NCBI GenBank assembly: GCA_902826515.1
Contig: CADEFD010000019.1
Span: 1-51,062 of the forward strand
Direction of reading: 5' to 3'
DNA: 51,062 bases
DNA from: an uncultured Acidobacteriota bacterium
GTDB taxonomy: Bacteria > Acidobacteriota > Vicinamibacteria > Vicinamibacterales > UBA2999
Part shown: positions 16,927 through 25,917 of the stretch, piece after piece
Layout: every line of letters starts with the position of its first letter
How positions within the stretch are numbered: position 1 is the first letter of the stretch
Program-made: the position numbers and the translations under genes
Notes under the pieces: model-generated
Told to the model about the DNA's origin: nothing
Seen by the model: the letters and a program-made list of their open reading frames with translations, nothing else
Database searches by the model: none

Positions 16927-19179
16927 GTGACGATCGGTCTCGTCATCGTCACCTACGACAGCGCGGCGTTCGTGCCGCGGCTCGTCGCCGCCATCGCCGC
17001 GCAGACGCGCCGGCCCGACCGCGTCGTCTTCGCCGACAACGCCAGCCGCGATGACACACGCGCGGTGTTGGCGCGCGTCCTCGCCGAGGCGGGGCTCGCC
17101 GCCCGCGTGCTCGCGCTCGATGCCAACACCGGCTTCGCGCACGCCAACAACGTGGCCGTGGCATCGCTCGACGACTGCGACGCCGTGGCGCTCCTCAATC
17201 CGGACGCCTTCCCCGAACCCGGCTGGCTGGCGCGGCTCGAAGCGGCGGCCGTCCGCCATCCGGATGCCGGATCGTTCGCGTCGCGGCTGATGCGCGACGG
17301 CGCGCCGGGCATCCTCGACGGCGCCGGCGACGTGTATCACGTGAGCGGGGTCGTCTGGCGGCACGGCCACGGGCGTCTGCTCGCGGAGGTGCCCGGGGCG
17401 CTCGACGAACGCGAGGTGTTCGCGCCGTGCGCGGCCGCGGCGCTCTACCGGCGCGCGGACTGGATGGCGGTGGGCGGATTCGACGAGCGCTACTTCTGTT
17501 ACGTCGAAGACGTCGACCTCGGCTTCCGGCTGCGGCGGCGCGGCCGCGCGTGCTGGTACGTGCCCGACGCGGTCGTGGCCCACATGGGGTCGGCGACGGC
17601 CGGCGTGGGCAGCGCGTTCGCGGTGTATCACGGGCACCGCAACGTGACCTGGACGTTCGTGAAGAACATGCCCGGGCGGCTCCTGTGGCGGCACCTGCCG
17701 GCGCATCTCGCGGCGTGTGTGGCCGGCGTCGCGTGGTTCGCGTGGCGTGGTCAGCTCGCGGCGTATCTGCGCGCCAAGCGCGACGCACTCGCCGGCCTGG
17801 CGCCGTTCGTCCGCGAGCGCCGCGCGGCAGCGCCGCTCGCCGCGGACGTCTTCGCGGCCATCGACGCGCAGCTCACGCGCGGATCGCTCCTGACGCGCGG
17901 ACGCGGGCGTGGCACAGGGCTCGCCGCTCTTGCGTTCAAAGCGGCCTGGCGGATGAAACACGTCGCGCGGCTCGTCGTGCCGGCCGCACTTCGGCAGCGG
18001 GTGGGCCGCGCACTCTTCCGGCGGGCCTACGCCACGTCAGGGCCGGCCGTCGTGGCGCCCGGCGCCCCCAAGCCAGTGACCGGCCCCTTCGGCCTGAACG
18101 TCATCGGTTACCTGCGCGCAGAATCCGGCGTGGCGGAGGCGGCGCGCACGACGCTGCGCGCCTGCCGCGCGGCCGGAGTGCCCGCCGCGGCCATCGAGTA
18201 CGCGCGCGAGGCGCCGTCGCGGATGCAGGAGATGCTGCCCGACGGCTTCTCGCGGTCGCCCGAGTTCGGCGTGACGCTGCTGCACCTGAATGCCGACCAG
18301 AGCGCCTACGCTATTGCCGACCATGCGGACGCGCTCACCGGCAAGTACCGCATCGCTTCGTGGAACTGGGAACTGCCCGAGTTCCCGGCCGTGTGGCCCG
18401 AGGCGGAGCGGCAGCTCGACGAGGTGTGGGCGCCCAGCCTGTTCTGTGCCGAGGCCTTCCGCCGCCGCCTGACCATTCCCGTGACGCACATGCCGTACGC
18501 GATCGACGTGCCGGTGCCATCGGGGGTCGGCCGCGAGGCGCTTGGCCTGCAGCGCGACGCCTTCGTGTTCCTCTTCGTGTTCGACGCCTTCAGCGTGCCG
18601 GCCCGGAAGAACCCGATGGCGGTCGTCGAGGCCTACCGGCGCGTGCGCGCGGCCGTGGCGCGGCCTACGCAGCTCGTGCTCAAGGTCATCAACGCGGCTT
18701 CGGATACGGCACTGGCGCGCGATCTGCAGCAGGCCGCGGCCGCCGACCCGAGTCTCGTGCTCATCGACCGCTATCTCGCGCGTCCGGATCTGAACGCGCT
18801 GCTGCAGGCGGCCGACGCCTACGTGTCGCTCCATCGCTCCGAAGGTTTCGGCTTCACGATCGCCGAGGCGATGGCGCTCGGGAAACCTGTCGTGGCCACC
18901 GGCTGGTCGGGCAACATGGACTTCATGACGCGCGAGAATTCCTGCCCCATCGACTACGCGCTCGTCACGCTCGAGTCCGACTACGGCCCGTACACGCGCG
19001 GACAGCGCTGGGCCGATCCCGATGTGGCGCAGGCGGCCGCACAGATGACACGCCTCGTGACCGACGCCGGCATGGCCGCGACCCTTGGCGCGCAGGCGGC
19101 GCAGGACATCCGCGAACACCTGTCGCCGCTGGCCGTGGGCCGTCGCATCGAGGCGCGTCTGCGCGCGCTGCGCGGCTGA
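16927..19179 (+). CDS. Bifunctional glycosyltransferase: GT2 fused to GT4
   Basis: 750 residues from a GTG start. Residues 1-290 are a GT2 (GT-A) domain: IGLVIVTYDS, FADNASRDDT, ALLNPDAFPE and YFCYVEDVDLGFRLRRRG. A basic linker (300-380) leads to a GT4 (GT-B) domain from about 386, opening PFGLNVIGYLRAESGVAEAAR and carrying the EGFGFTIAEAMALGKPVVA nucleotide-sugar site near residue 639. Two sugars could be added in sequence by one polypeptide. The gene follows the GT2 gene closely and faces the membrane-protein gene at 19195. Both active sites look intact. Likely role: assembly of a surface polysaccharide or glycolipid, possibly the one sulfated by the product of 14765-15883. Confidence 0.87.
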   Translation: MTIGLVIVTYDSAAFVPRLVAAIAAQTRRPDRVVFADNASRDDTRAVLARVLAEAGLAARVLALDANTGFAHANNVAVASLDDCDAVALLNPDAFPEPGWLARLEAAAVRHPDAGSFASRLMRDGAPGILDGAGDVYHVSGVVWRHGHGRLLAEVPGALDEREVFAPCAAAALYRRADWMAVGGFDERYFCYVEDVDLGFRLRRRGRACWYVPDAVVAHMGSATAGVGSAFAVYHGHRNVTWTFVKNMPGRLLWRHLPAHLAACVAGVAWFAWRGQLAAYLRAKRDALAGLAPFVRERRAAAPLAADVFAAIDAQLTRGSLLTRGRGRGTGLAALAFKAAWRMKHVARLVVPAALRQRVGRALFRRAYATSGPAVVAPGAPKPVTGPFGLNVIGYLRAESGVAEAARTTLRACRAAGVPAAAIEYAREAPSRMQEMLPDGFSRSPEFGVTLLHLNADQSAYAIADHADALTGKYRIASWNWELPEFPAVWPEAERQLDEVWAPSLFCAEAFRRRLTIPVTHMPYAIDVPVPSGVGREALGLQRDAFVFLFVFDAFSVPARKNPMAVVEAYRRVRAAVARPTQLVLKVINAASDTALARDLQQAAAADPSLVLIDRYLARPDLNALLQAADAYVSLHRSEGFGFTIAEAMALGKPVVATGWSGNMDFMTRENSCPIDYALVTLESDYGPYTRGQRWADPDVAQAAAQMTRLVTDAGMAATLGAQAAQDIREHLSPLAVGRRIEARLRALRG

Positions 19180-19194
19180 GGGGCGAGAACCGTC

Positions 19195-20910
19195 TCAGCG
19201 CGCCGGGAGCGGCGGCGGCCTGTCGAGCAGCCTCCGGGCCAGGGGCGCCGTCGGCCGGCCCTGCATGATCCGCTCGGGCGCGTAGGCGGCCCGCGCGGCA
19301 ACGCCGGCATCGCCCGCCGGCGTCAGGTCGGGCGGCAGGGACGGCGCCAGCCGATATTCCCCGCTCGCTGGGTCGAACGTGCCGACAACCAGCCGGTCGT
19401 AGGGAATCACCCCGAAGCCCGCCGTCGTGCCACACGCCGTGTTGGTCCGGGTCACGAGACGTTCGCAGGCGAGGCCCTCCGCGCGTGGGGTGCAGCTGTT
19501 CTCGCGCTGCGGCGTGATGAGCGTCACGCGGCAGCGGGCCGAGGTGTCGGAGCTGAGCAGCCCGGCCCAGAAGCGCGCCAGATACGGCACCTGCGTGGCC
19601 ACGTACGCCGGCGGTGTCTCGCGGCGCACGAGCACCAGCTCTCCCGGGGACGCGGGCACGAGGGCTGCGAGCGACGCCACCTCGGGATAGTGCCGCTGCC
19701 AGGCGTCGCGGAAGTACACCTGACGCTCGACACCCCCGGCGATGCCGCCGGCGATGAAACACGCGGCGATGCCCGCCGCCGCCCAGGCATGACGCGTGCT
19801 GCGCCGGCTGAGGGCCGCAAGCGCCACAGCGAGCGCGAGCGACGCCCACAGCCGCGCGTGCAGGTTGGTGCGGTAGTAGAGGAACGCGCCCTGCACGCTC
19901 ATGTAGGTGGCGTTGGCGAGCACGGTGAACACCGCGAAGAGCCAGGCGAACCTGAGGCGAGGCGAGGTGTCGGCGTCCACCGCCGTGCGCGCGAGCCCGC
20001 GAAACGCCAGCGCCGTTGCGGCCAGCCCGATCGTCATCGCGACGAACGTCGGCACGAGCGGTGGCAGCGGCGACGGGCCGAACCACTCGCCACGGGCCGT
20101 CGCCCAGCGCCACGGCGCCACGTTGTTCAGCACGAGCAGCGTGAGCCGCGCCGCCCGATGCCACCACGGCCGATCGAGCAGGGCCACGCCGGCGTAGCCC
20201 GTGTCGTCGAGGATGAACGACACGAACAGCGCGTAGTACGGCACCGAGAGCACGAGCCACCACAGGCCGGCCGTTCTGGCGCGCCGCCGGCCGTCGGCGT
20301 CCGTCGCCGCGAGGAACGCGAGGAGCGGCGTCAGCGGGTAGATCGTCGTGGCCGCATCGATCGTCCAGAGGCTCGCCGTGCCCGTGATGAGGCCGAACGC
20401 GAGCGCCCAGCGCGCGCCGTGCCGGCTCCACAGCGTGAGGCCGATGGCACCACAGGCGTGCAGCAGGATCGCCATGTGGTAGCCGATGGCCACGGGGCTC
20501 GCCGTGAGCCAGTCGGAGCTGGCCGTCATCGTCAGCGCCGCGGCGAGGAAGGCCCAGGCGAGTGGCAGGTGCGCCGCCTGGTGCGCGAGTACGAGTGCCG
20601 TCAGCGCCACGAGGAACGGCAGCACTTCCGTCCAGATCTGGATGGCGAGCAGCGGATCGTTCGTGCGCAGCGCCAGCGCGTACGGCAGCCCCTGCAGGCG
20701 GCGCGTGGGGCTGGCGAGCGGTTCGGTCGCCTGACGCAGCAGGTCGCCGTCGAGCTGAAACATCTCGAAGAGCACCTGCGCGTCGTCCTGGAAGAGCCCG
20801 CGCTCGCGCGCCAGCCAGCCCGTGGTGCACAGGGCGAGCACGACGAGGGCGAGCCCCGCCATCACCACCGGCCCGATGCGTGCGCGCGCAGTCATCGCGA
20901 GGCGCATCAT
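19195..20910 (-). CDS. Polytopic membrane protein, possible GT-C-type glycosyltransferase
   Basis: 571 residues with about ten hydrophobic segments in the first 420 residues and a hydrophilic C-terminal domain. An acidic QDDAQVLFEMFQL motif follows the first membrane helix (about residue 40), where GT-C enzymes such as the PMT/ArnT families carry their catalytic Asp. This, plus the position next to glycosyltransferases, suggests a lipid-linked sugar transferase, but no family signature is decisive. Start could be any of three ATG codons (20910, 20907 or 20895). It shares the strand with the downstream-oriented MFS/spermidine-synthase gene 27 bases upstream, so the two may be co-transcribed. 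Confidence 0.65.
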   Translation of the reverse strand: MMRLAMTARARIGPVVMAGLALVVLALCTTGWLARERGLFQDDAQVLFEMFQLDGDLLRQATEPLASPTRRLQGLPYALALRTNDPLLAIQIWTEVLPFLVALTALVLAHQAAHLPLAWAFLAAALTMTASSDWLTASPVAIGYHMAILLHACGAIGLTLWSRHGARWALAFGLITGTASLWTIDAATTIYPLTPLLAFLAATDADGRRRARTAGLWWLVLSVPYYALFVSFILDDTGYAGVALLDRPWWHRAARLTLLVLNNVAPWRWATARGEWFGPSPLPPLVPTFVAMTIGLAATALAFRGLARTAVDADTSPRLRFAWLFAVFTVLANATYMSVQGAFLYYRTNLHARLWASLALAVALAALSRRSTRHAWAAAGIAACFIAGGIAGGVERQVYFRDAWQRHYPEVASLAALVPASPGELVLVRRETPPAYVATQVPYLARFWAGLLSSDTSARCRVTLITPQRENSCTPRAEGLACERLVTRTNTACGTTAGFGVIPYDRLVVGTFDPASGEYRLAPSLPPDLTPAGDAGVAARAAYAPERIMQGRPTAPLARRLLDRPPPLPAR

Positions 20911-20937
20911 ACCGGCGCGGGCGGGAGGCGGGCCAGG

Positions 20938-23229
20938 TTACGGCGCGACGATGCGCGTGGCCGCGCCGTGCAGTTCGGCGAGCGGCGCCAGGCGCTCGTT
21001 GGCCGGGAGCGAGCGGTAGAACTCGACGCGCGGCCGATCGTCGGTCAGCAGCGGGCCCTCGCCGACGAACGCGCGCAGTTCGTCGGGGCCGGCGGTGTAC
21101 CACGAGAGCAGGGTGTCGTAGCTCGTCAGGCCGATCGCCTCGAGCGCCTGCCGTGTCTCGGGTCGCGCCAGTTGCTGTTCGACCGCGGTCCGCGACACGC
21201 GCTGCGGCTCGAGCGTGCCGACGAGCAGCGTGCCGTCCACCCACACCGTCGTCTCGGGGAACACCGACTGGAAGGTGCGGGCGATGAGTTTGTACGCGGT
21301 CTCCTCCCGCAGGCCCACCCACTGCAGGACGAGGCCACCGGGCTTGAGGCGCGCCCGCACGCGGCTGAAGTACTCGCGCGAATAGAGACCGCCGGCGCCG
21401 GCGTGTGTGGGCTGGATGATGTCGGCCGTCACCACGTCGAAGCGTTCATCGGTCGTGGCGAGGAAGCTGCGCGCGTCGTCCACGATCGTGCGCGTGCCTG
21501 GCTGGCGCAGCACGTCGTAGCTGATGTGGCTGAACCACGGCGCCGCCCGCCGTACCCCTTCGTTCAGCTCCACGATGCTGAGCCGCGCGCCGTGCCGGCT
21601 GGCCGCGCCGGCCGTGGCGCCGCCGCCGAGGCCGATGATGAGCGCATCGGCGGGATTCGGATGGAGGAGCATCGCCAGGTGACCGATCGTGCGGTGGATG
21701 CGCACCGTGGCGGCGCGATCGCTGGCCTGCGTCAGGCCGTCGATGAAGAGGCCGCGGCTCACCGCGTCGCCGTGCACGCTCACCGTCGCCTGCGGACCTT
21801 CGTCGCGCCAGAGGGGCGGCCGATCGCTGCCGTGGCGCCGGGCGAAGGCGAGATCGAGCGGGTCCGGCAGCAGCGCGGCCATGGCCACGAACCCCACGGT
21901 GGCGGCGGCCAGCGGTCCGCGCGTGGTGCGCGCGCCGGCCGCGGCCAGCAGCCACGCGATGCCCGCAAAGAGGCTCGCGGACGCCACGAGCGAGACCCGC
22001 ACGCCGAGCGCCGGCACGAGCCAGAAGCCGGTCACGACCGCGCCGGCCACGGCGCCGGCGACGTTCAGCGAGTAGAGGCGGCCGACGCGCCCGGCCACAC
22101 CGGCCGCGCTGCCGCGCGCGCCCATGGCCGCCACGTGCAGCGCCACCGGCAGGCTCGCCCCCATGCACACGGTCGCGGGCAACATCGCGAGCACGCTCGC
22201 GAGCACCGGGCCGCTCGAGATCCAGCCGCGATCGAAGGCGTAGGCGAGTACCGTCAGCGAACCGATGGCGAAGACCGCGGTGGCGAAGTGCACACCGACG
22301 AGCCAGGTCGTCCACTGGCGCGGTGTCCGCAACAGGCGCGAGGCATACATGCCGCCGGCGGCGAGTCCCACGAGCACCACGGCGAGCATGGTCGTGAAGG
22401 CGTAGGTGGTGGCCGGCACGAACTGGAGCAGCGCGCGGAACCAGAGGATCTCGAGGGCCATCGCCCCGGCGCCGCTCGCCGCGACCACCGTGCCGAGCAC
22501 GCGCGGCGGCAGCACGGTGAGGGGCCCCTCTTCCGTCGCTTGCGGATGAGCGGGTGCGTCGGGTGCGGTCGGGCCGGTCTCGGCCGTGTCGGTCGCGCGC
22601 GACAACATCAGCGCCACGATGCCGACGGACAGGTTGATCGCCGCGGCGGCGACGATGGCGCCGCGCGCGCCAATCGCCGGGATGGCCACGAACCCCGCGA
22701 CCATCGCGCCGATCACGCCCCCGGCGGTGTTCACCCCGTAGGCGAGGCTCAGGCGCGAGCCGAACGACGCGCGCACCACCGAGGAGGCGCTGATGAGCGG
22801 CAGTGTCAGCCCCATCAGCGACGTCGGCACGATGAGCAGGGCGGTCGCCGCCAGGAAACGTCCGGCCGTGAGCGCGCCAAGATGGCCGCCGGTCAGGCGA
22901 TGCAGGGCGGCGTCGAGCGGCTCGGCCTGGCCGAGCACCACCATGGTGCCGAGCGCCGTGACGCCGATGAGGATCTCGGCCAGCCCGAAGGCCAGGATGG
23001 GCCGGCCGAGGCGGCGGAGGAGACGTCCGGCGCCGGCGCTGCCGATCGCCAGACCGCCCATGAAGGCGGCCAGCACGGTGCTGGCGGCATAAACCGTCAC
23101 GCCGAACACCAGCGACAGCTCCCGCAGCCACAACACCTGATACGCCAGGCCGCTCGCCCCGGAACCAACGAGGAGCAGCAGCAGGAGGGGGAGCCGGGCC
23201 TGAATCATCACGGAAGCGGGGGCGATCAT
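20938..23229 (-). CDS. Fused MFS-like membrane / spermidine-synthase-like protein
   Basis: 763 residues. The first 480 contain about 13-14 membrane helices in an MFS-like arrangement, starting with LLLLLLVGSGASGLAYQVLWLREL, which is typical of this fusion family. From about residue 520 the C-terminal half is a Rossmann-fold spermidine-synthase-like domain: ALIIGLGGGATAGAA for cofactor, IVELNEGV, VDDARSFL, then GLYSREYFSRVRARLKPGG. The polyamine-site Asp of true spermidine synthases (GGGD) is replaced in GGGA, so polyamine synthesis should not be assumed. Function of the fusion family is unknown; transport coupled to aminopropyl- or methyl-type transfer is speculation. An internal ATG at 23208 is an equally good start. 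Confidence 0.83.
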   Translation of the reverse strand: MIAPASVMIQARLPLLLLLLVGSGASGLAYQVLWLRELSLVFGVTVYAASTVLAAFMGGLAIGSAGAGRLLRRLGRPILAFGLAEILIGVTALGTMVVLGQAEPLDAALHRLTGGHLGALTAGRFLAATALLIVPTSLMGLTLPLISASSVVRASFGSRLSLAYGVNTAGGVIGAMVAGFVAIPAIGARGAIVAAAAINLSVGIVALMLSRATDTAETGPTAPDAPAHPQATEEGPLTVLPPRVLGTVVAASGAGAMALEILWFRALLQFVPATTYAFTTMLAVVLVGLAAGGMYASRLLRTPRQWTTWLVGVHFATAVFAIGSLTVLAYAFDRGWISSGPVLASVLAMLPATVCMGASLPVALHVAAMGARGSAAGVAGRVGRLYSLNVAGAVAGAVVTGFWLVPALGVRVSLVASASLFAGIAWLLAAAGARTTRGPLAAATVGFVAMAALLPDPLDLAFARRHGSDRPPLWRDEGPQATVSVHGDAVSRGLFIDGLTQASDRAATVRIHRTIGHLAMLLHPNPADALIIGLGGGATAGAASRHGARLSIVELNEGVRRAAPWFSHISYDVLRQPGTRTIVDDARSFLATTDERFDVVTADIIQPTHAGAGGLYSREYFSRVRARLKPGGLVLQWVGLREETAYKLIARTFQSVFPETTVWVDGTLLVGTLEPQRVSRTAVEQQLARPETRQALEAIGLTSYDTLLSWYTAGPDELRAFVGEGPLLTDDRPRVEFYRSLPANERLAPLAELHGAATRIVAP

Positions 23230-23391
23230 AACAGCCGCCCACCCGCGGGCCGGGCGGCGGGACCGGTCGTGAGAGGTTCACGCCCGTTCTCACGCTATTG
23301 TCAGGGGCGGAACTCGCGGGGAGTGCATCTTCGCGGGTCCCGGTCCGATAGGATTGGGGGCGGTCCCCGCACGGAACGACGGAGAAGCGGC

Positions 23392-24492
23392 ATGAATCGA
23401 CGAGCACTGGTCACTTTCACCCTGGGCGCCGCGCTGGCGGTTGCACCCGTGGCTTCGGCGGAACAGCTCGGCAAGCTCGGCGGCGCGCTCAAGCGAGCCA
23501 ACCAGGTCCGCGACGTCCAGATGACCGATGCGGAGGAACAGCAGCTCGGTGCCGAAGTCAGCCAGCGCATCCGCGCCCGCTACGGCGTGGCGCAGAACCA
23601 GGCCGTGCATCGCTACGTGACGCTCGTCGGCACGGCGCTCGCACAGGCGAGCAGCCGGCCGAACCTGCCGTGGAAGTTCATCGTGCTCGACGTGGATTCG
23701 GTGAACGCGTTCGCCGCGCCCGGCGGCTTCGTGCACATCACCAAGGGGGCCCTCGCCGGCCTGAAGAACGAGTCCGAACTCGCCGGCGTGCTCGGTCACG
23801 AGATCATCCACGTCAGCGAGAAACACACCATCCGCGCCATCCAGAAGGGCAAGCTCGTGCAGATGGGCGCCGACGAGAAGATGTCGGGCGCCATCATGAA
23901 CAAGCTCGCCGACGAGGCCTACAAGGTCGTGGACTCGGGCTTCGGCCGCGGCGACGAGATGGAGAGCGACGAAAAGGGCATCGCGCTGGCCAACACGGTA
24001 GGCTTCGCGCCCACCGGCATGAACGGGTTCCTCAACATGCTCGTCGCGCGCAACAAGCAGGCCAACAACACCGAGCGCAGCGGCCTCTTCGCGTCGCATC
24101 CCGAGACGCAGGAGCGCGTGGACAAGATGACGAAGCTCATCGCGTCGGCGAAGCTCGCATCCACCGCCACGGTCGAGGCGCGGTATGCCTCGAGCATCCC
24201 CTACAAGCCGGTGCCGGTGAGCGAAATGGCGACCATCGAAGCCGGATCGGCCGGCGCGGCCGGCGCCACCAAGCCGGCGGAAGAGCCGAAGAAGAAGGGC
24301 ATCGGCGGCCTGCGCTCGGCACTCACGCCCGGCGGTGGCGAGAAGAAGTCGGCGCAGGTCACCGGGTCGGGCGCCGCGCGAGGCGCCGGGCAGGAATCGG
24401 CGGCCAAGGGCGGATCGAACCCGGCGCTCGTCGCCGTCTCGGTCAGCGCGGCCGACATCGCAGCGTTCAAGAAGGCCGGCGGGCTCAAGTAA
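23392..24492 (+). CDS. Exported M48 family metalloprotease
   Basis: 366 residues from an ATG with GGAG at ten bases upstream. A signal peptide (ending PVASA) precedes the M48 catalytic domain: zinc motif HEIIH at 136-140 and third ligand Glu191 in EMESDEKG. The domain lacks the membrane helices of HtpX and resembles the BepA/LoiP periplasmic group that degrades or refolds outer-membrane proteins. The C-terminal 120 residues are Ala/Gly/Lys-rich low complexity with no recognised domain. The mechanosensitive channel gene begins only four bases after its stop, so both are probably made together under envelope or osmotic stress; that link is inference. Confidence 0.9.
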   Translation: MNRRALVTFTLGAALAVAPVASAEQLGKLGGALKRANQVRDVQMTDAEEQQLGAEVSQRIRARYGVAQNQAVHRYVTLVGTALAQASSRPNLPWKFIVLDVDSVNAFAAPGGFVHITKGALAGLKNESELAGVLGHEIIHVSEKHTIRAIQKGKLVQMGADEKMSGAIMNKLADEAYKVVDSGFGRGDEMESDEKGIALANTVGFAPTGMNGFLNMLVARNKQANNTERSGLFASHPETQERVDKMTKLIASAKLASTATVEARYASSIPYKPVPVSEMATIEAGSAGAAGATKPAEEPKKKGIGGLRSALTPGGGEKKSAQVTGSGAARGAGQESAAKGGSNPALVAVSVSAADIAAFKKAGGLK

Positions 24493-24495
24493 CGC

Positions 24496-25917
24496 GTGCA
24501 GCTCCCGCTCGCGACCGGAATAGCGTTCGGCGTCGTGCTCGCGGCGCTGGCCGCGGTGCGCAACCGCTTCGTGCGGGCGCGGCTCGGCTTTGCCGCGGTC
24601 GTGCTGATCGTCGCCTTCGGCTTCGACATCGCGCTCGCGCGCAACATCGGTGACCCGGCGCTCGTCGGCGGGCTGGCGCGGCTGCTGCTCGTGGCGGCCG
24701 GCATCGTGGCCGGTGTCGGGCTGCTCTTCAATCCGTGGCGCCACGACCGCGTGTCGGAGCGGGTGCCGGCGATCGTCCAGGACGTCATCGTCATCGCGCT
24801 CTTCGCGGTGGCGGCCACGCTGTTCCTCGACGAGAAGTTCCTGACTACCTCCGCCGTCGGCGCCGTGGTGGTGGGCTTCGCGCTGCAGGACACCCTCGGC
24901 AACCTCTTCGCCGGCCTCGCGATTCAGGTCGAGAAGCCGTTCCGCGTCGGCCACTGGGTGCGGGTGGGCGAGTTCGAAGGCCGCGTGCAGGAAGTCACCT
25001 GGCGGGCCACGAAGCTGCTCACCAAGCAGGGCCAGTTCGTCATCGTGCCCAACAGCGTGATGTCGAAGGATCCGATCGTGAACTTCTCGGAGCCGACGAT
25101 TCCCACCCGCATCGAGGTCGAGGTGGGGGCGACCTACGACGCGCCGCCGAATGTCGTGAAGCGGGCCCTGCACGAGGCGCTCGACAACGCGCCCCTCGTG
25201 CTGCGCGAGCCGCCGCCGGATGTGATCGTGCTGGGCTTCGGGTCGTCGTCGGTAGACTACCGGCTGCGCTTCTGGATCGACGACTTCGGCCGCGACAACA
25301 CGGCGCGCGACCAGGTGCGCACGAACATCTGGTACACGTTCAAGCGCCACGCCATCGAGATCCCGTATCCCATCCAGGTCGAATACAGCCGGGAAGAGAA
25401 GAGTCCGCGCTCGGCCGACCGGCTACGGGCGCTCGCCGATCGGCTCGGTGCCGTCGACCTCTTCTCCGGCCTGGACGACATCGAGCGCGCCCGCCTCGCC
25501 GAGGCGTGCCCGGAACATCTCTACGGCGCGCTCGAACGGATCGTGCGGCAGGGCGACGAAGGCCGCTCGATGTTCGTGGTGCTCGACGGCCGCGTGCGCG
25601 TGACGATCGAGCCGTCGGGGCAGGAAGTGGCCGTGACGACGGCCGGCGGGTTCTTCGGCGAGATGTCGATGCTGACCGGCGACCCGCGCACTGCTACGGT
25701 GACGGCGGTGGACGACGCGGTGCTGCTCGAGATCGACGCCGATCGCTTCCGCGAACTGGCCGTACGGCGTCCAGGTCTCGTGGAACACGTGAGCGTGATC
25801 GTGTCGGCGCGGCGTCAGGGGCTCGCTGATGCGAAGGCCGCGGCTGAAGGCGCGCGTGCCGCCGCACCCGCGCCCCAGTCGCTGCTCTCGCGCATCAAGC
25901 ACTTCCTGGACCTCTAG
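24496..25917 (+). CDS. MscS-family channel with C-terminal cyclic-nucleotide-binding domain
   Basis: 473 residues from a GTG start. Four hydrophobic segments occupy 1-125; the pore-lining MscS helix and beta domain follow (VGFALQDTLGNLFAGL, then WRATKLLTKQGQFVIVPNS) to about 290. A CNB domain spans about 315-440 with a canonical phosphate-binding cassette near 386-402, FFGEMSMLTGDPRTATV, in which both the Glu and Arg that contact cyclic nucleotide are kept. The architecture matches the bCNG subfamily of MscS, in which gating may be set by cAMP rather than by tension alone. The class III cyclase at 12777 could supply the ligand. Overlaps the convergent gene at 25914 by four bases. Confidence 0.92.
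   Translation: MQLPLATGIAFGVVLAALAAVRNRFVRARLGFAAVVLIVAFGFDIALARNIGDPALVGGLARLLLVAAGIVAGVGLLFNPWRHDRVSERVPAIVQDVIVIALFAVAATLFLDEKFLTTSAVGAVVVGFALQDTLGNLFAGLAIQVEKPFRVGHWVRVGEFEGRVQEVTWRATKLLTKQGQFVIVPNSVMSKDPIVNFSEPTIPTRIEVEVGATYDAPPNVVKRALHEALDNAPLVLREPPPDVIVLGFGSSSVDYRLRFWIDDFGRDNTARDQVRTNIWYTFKRHAIEIPYPIQVEYSREEKSPRSADRLRALADRLGAVDLFSGLDDIERARLAEACPEHLYGALERIVRQGDEGRSMFVVLDGRVRVTIEPSGQEVAVTTAGGFFGEMSMLTGDPRTATVTAVDDAVLLEIDADRFRELAVRRPGLVEHVSVIVSARRQGLADAKAAAEGARAAAPAPQSLLSRIKHFLDL

Noticed and set aside
15409..17961. A minus-strand open frame of 850 codons
   Set aside because: It lies opposite the two glycosyltransferase genes and its composition (Arg/His/Ala/Gly) is that of an antisense shadow; the real minus-strand gene is the sulfotransferase.
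20938..23229. Annotation as plain spermidine synthase (speE)
   Set aside because: The N-terminal half is a membrane domain and the GGGD polyamine motif is altered, so the single-function name would mislead.
19690..24492. A plus-strand open frame of 1600 codons
   Set aside because: Its last 366 codons are the M48 protease. The upstream part runs opposite two minus-strand membrane-protein genes and is rich in Arg, His, Gly and Glu, the mirror of GC-biased codons. It has no domain and no start signal.
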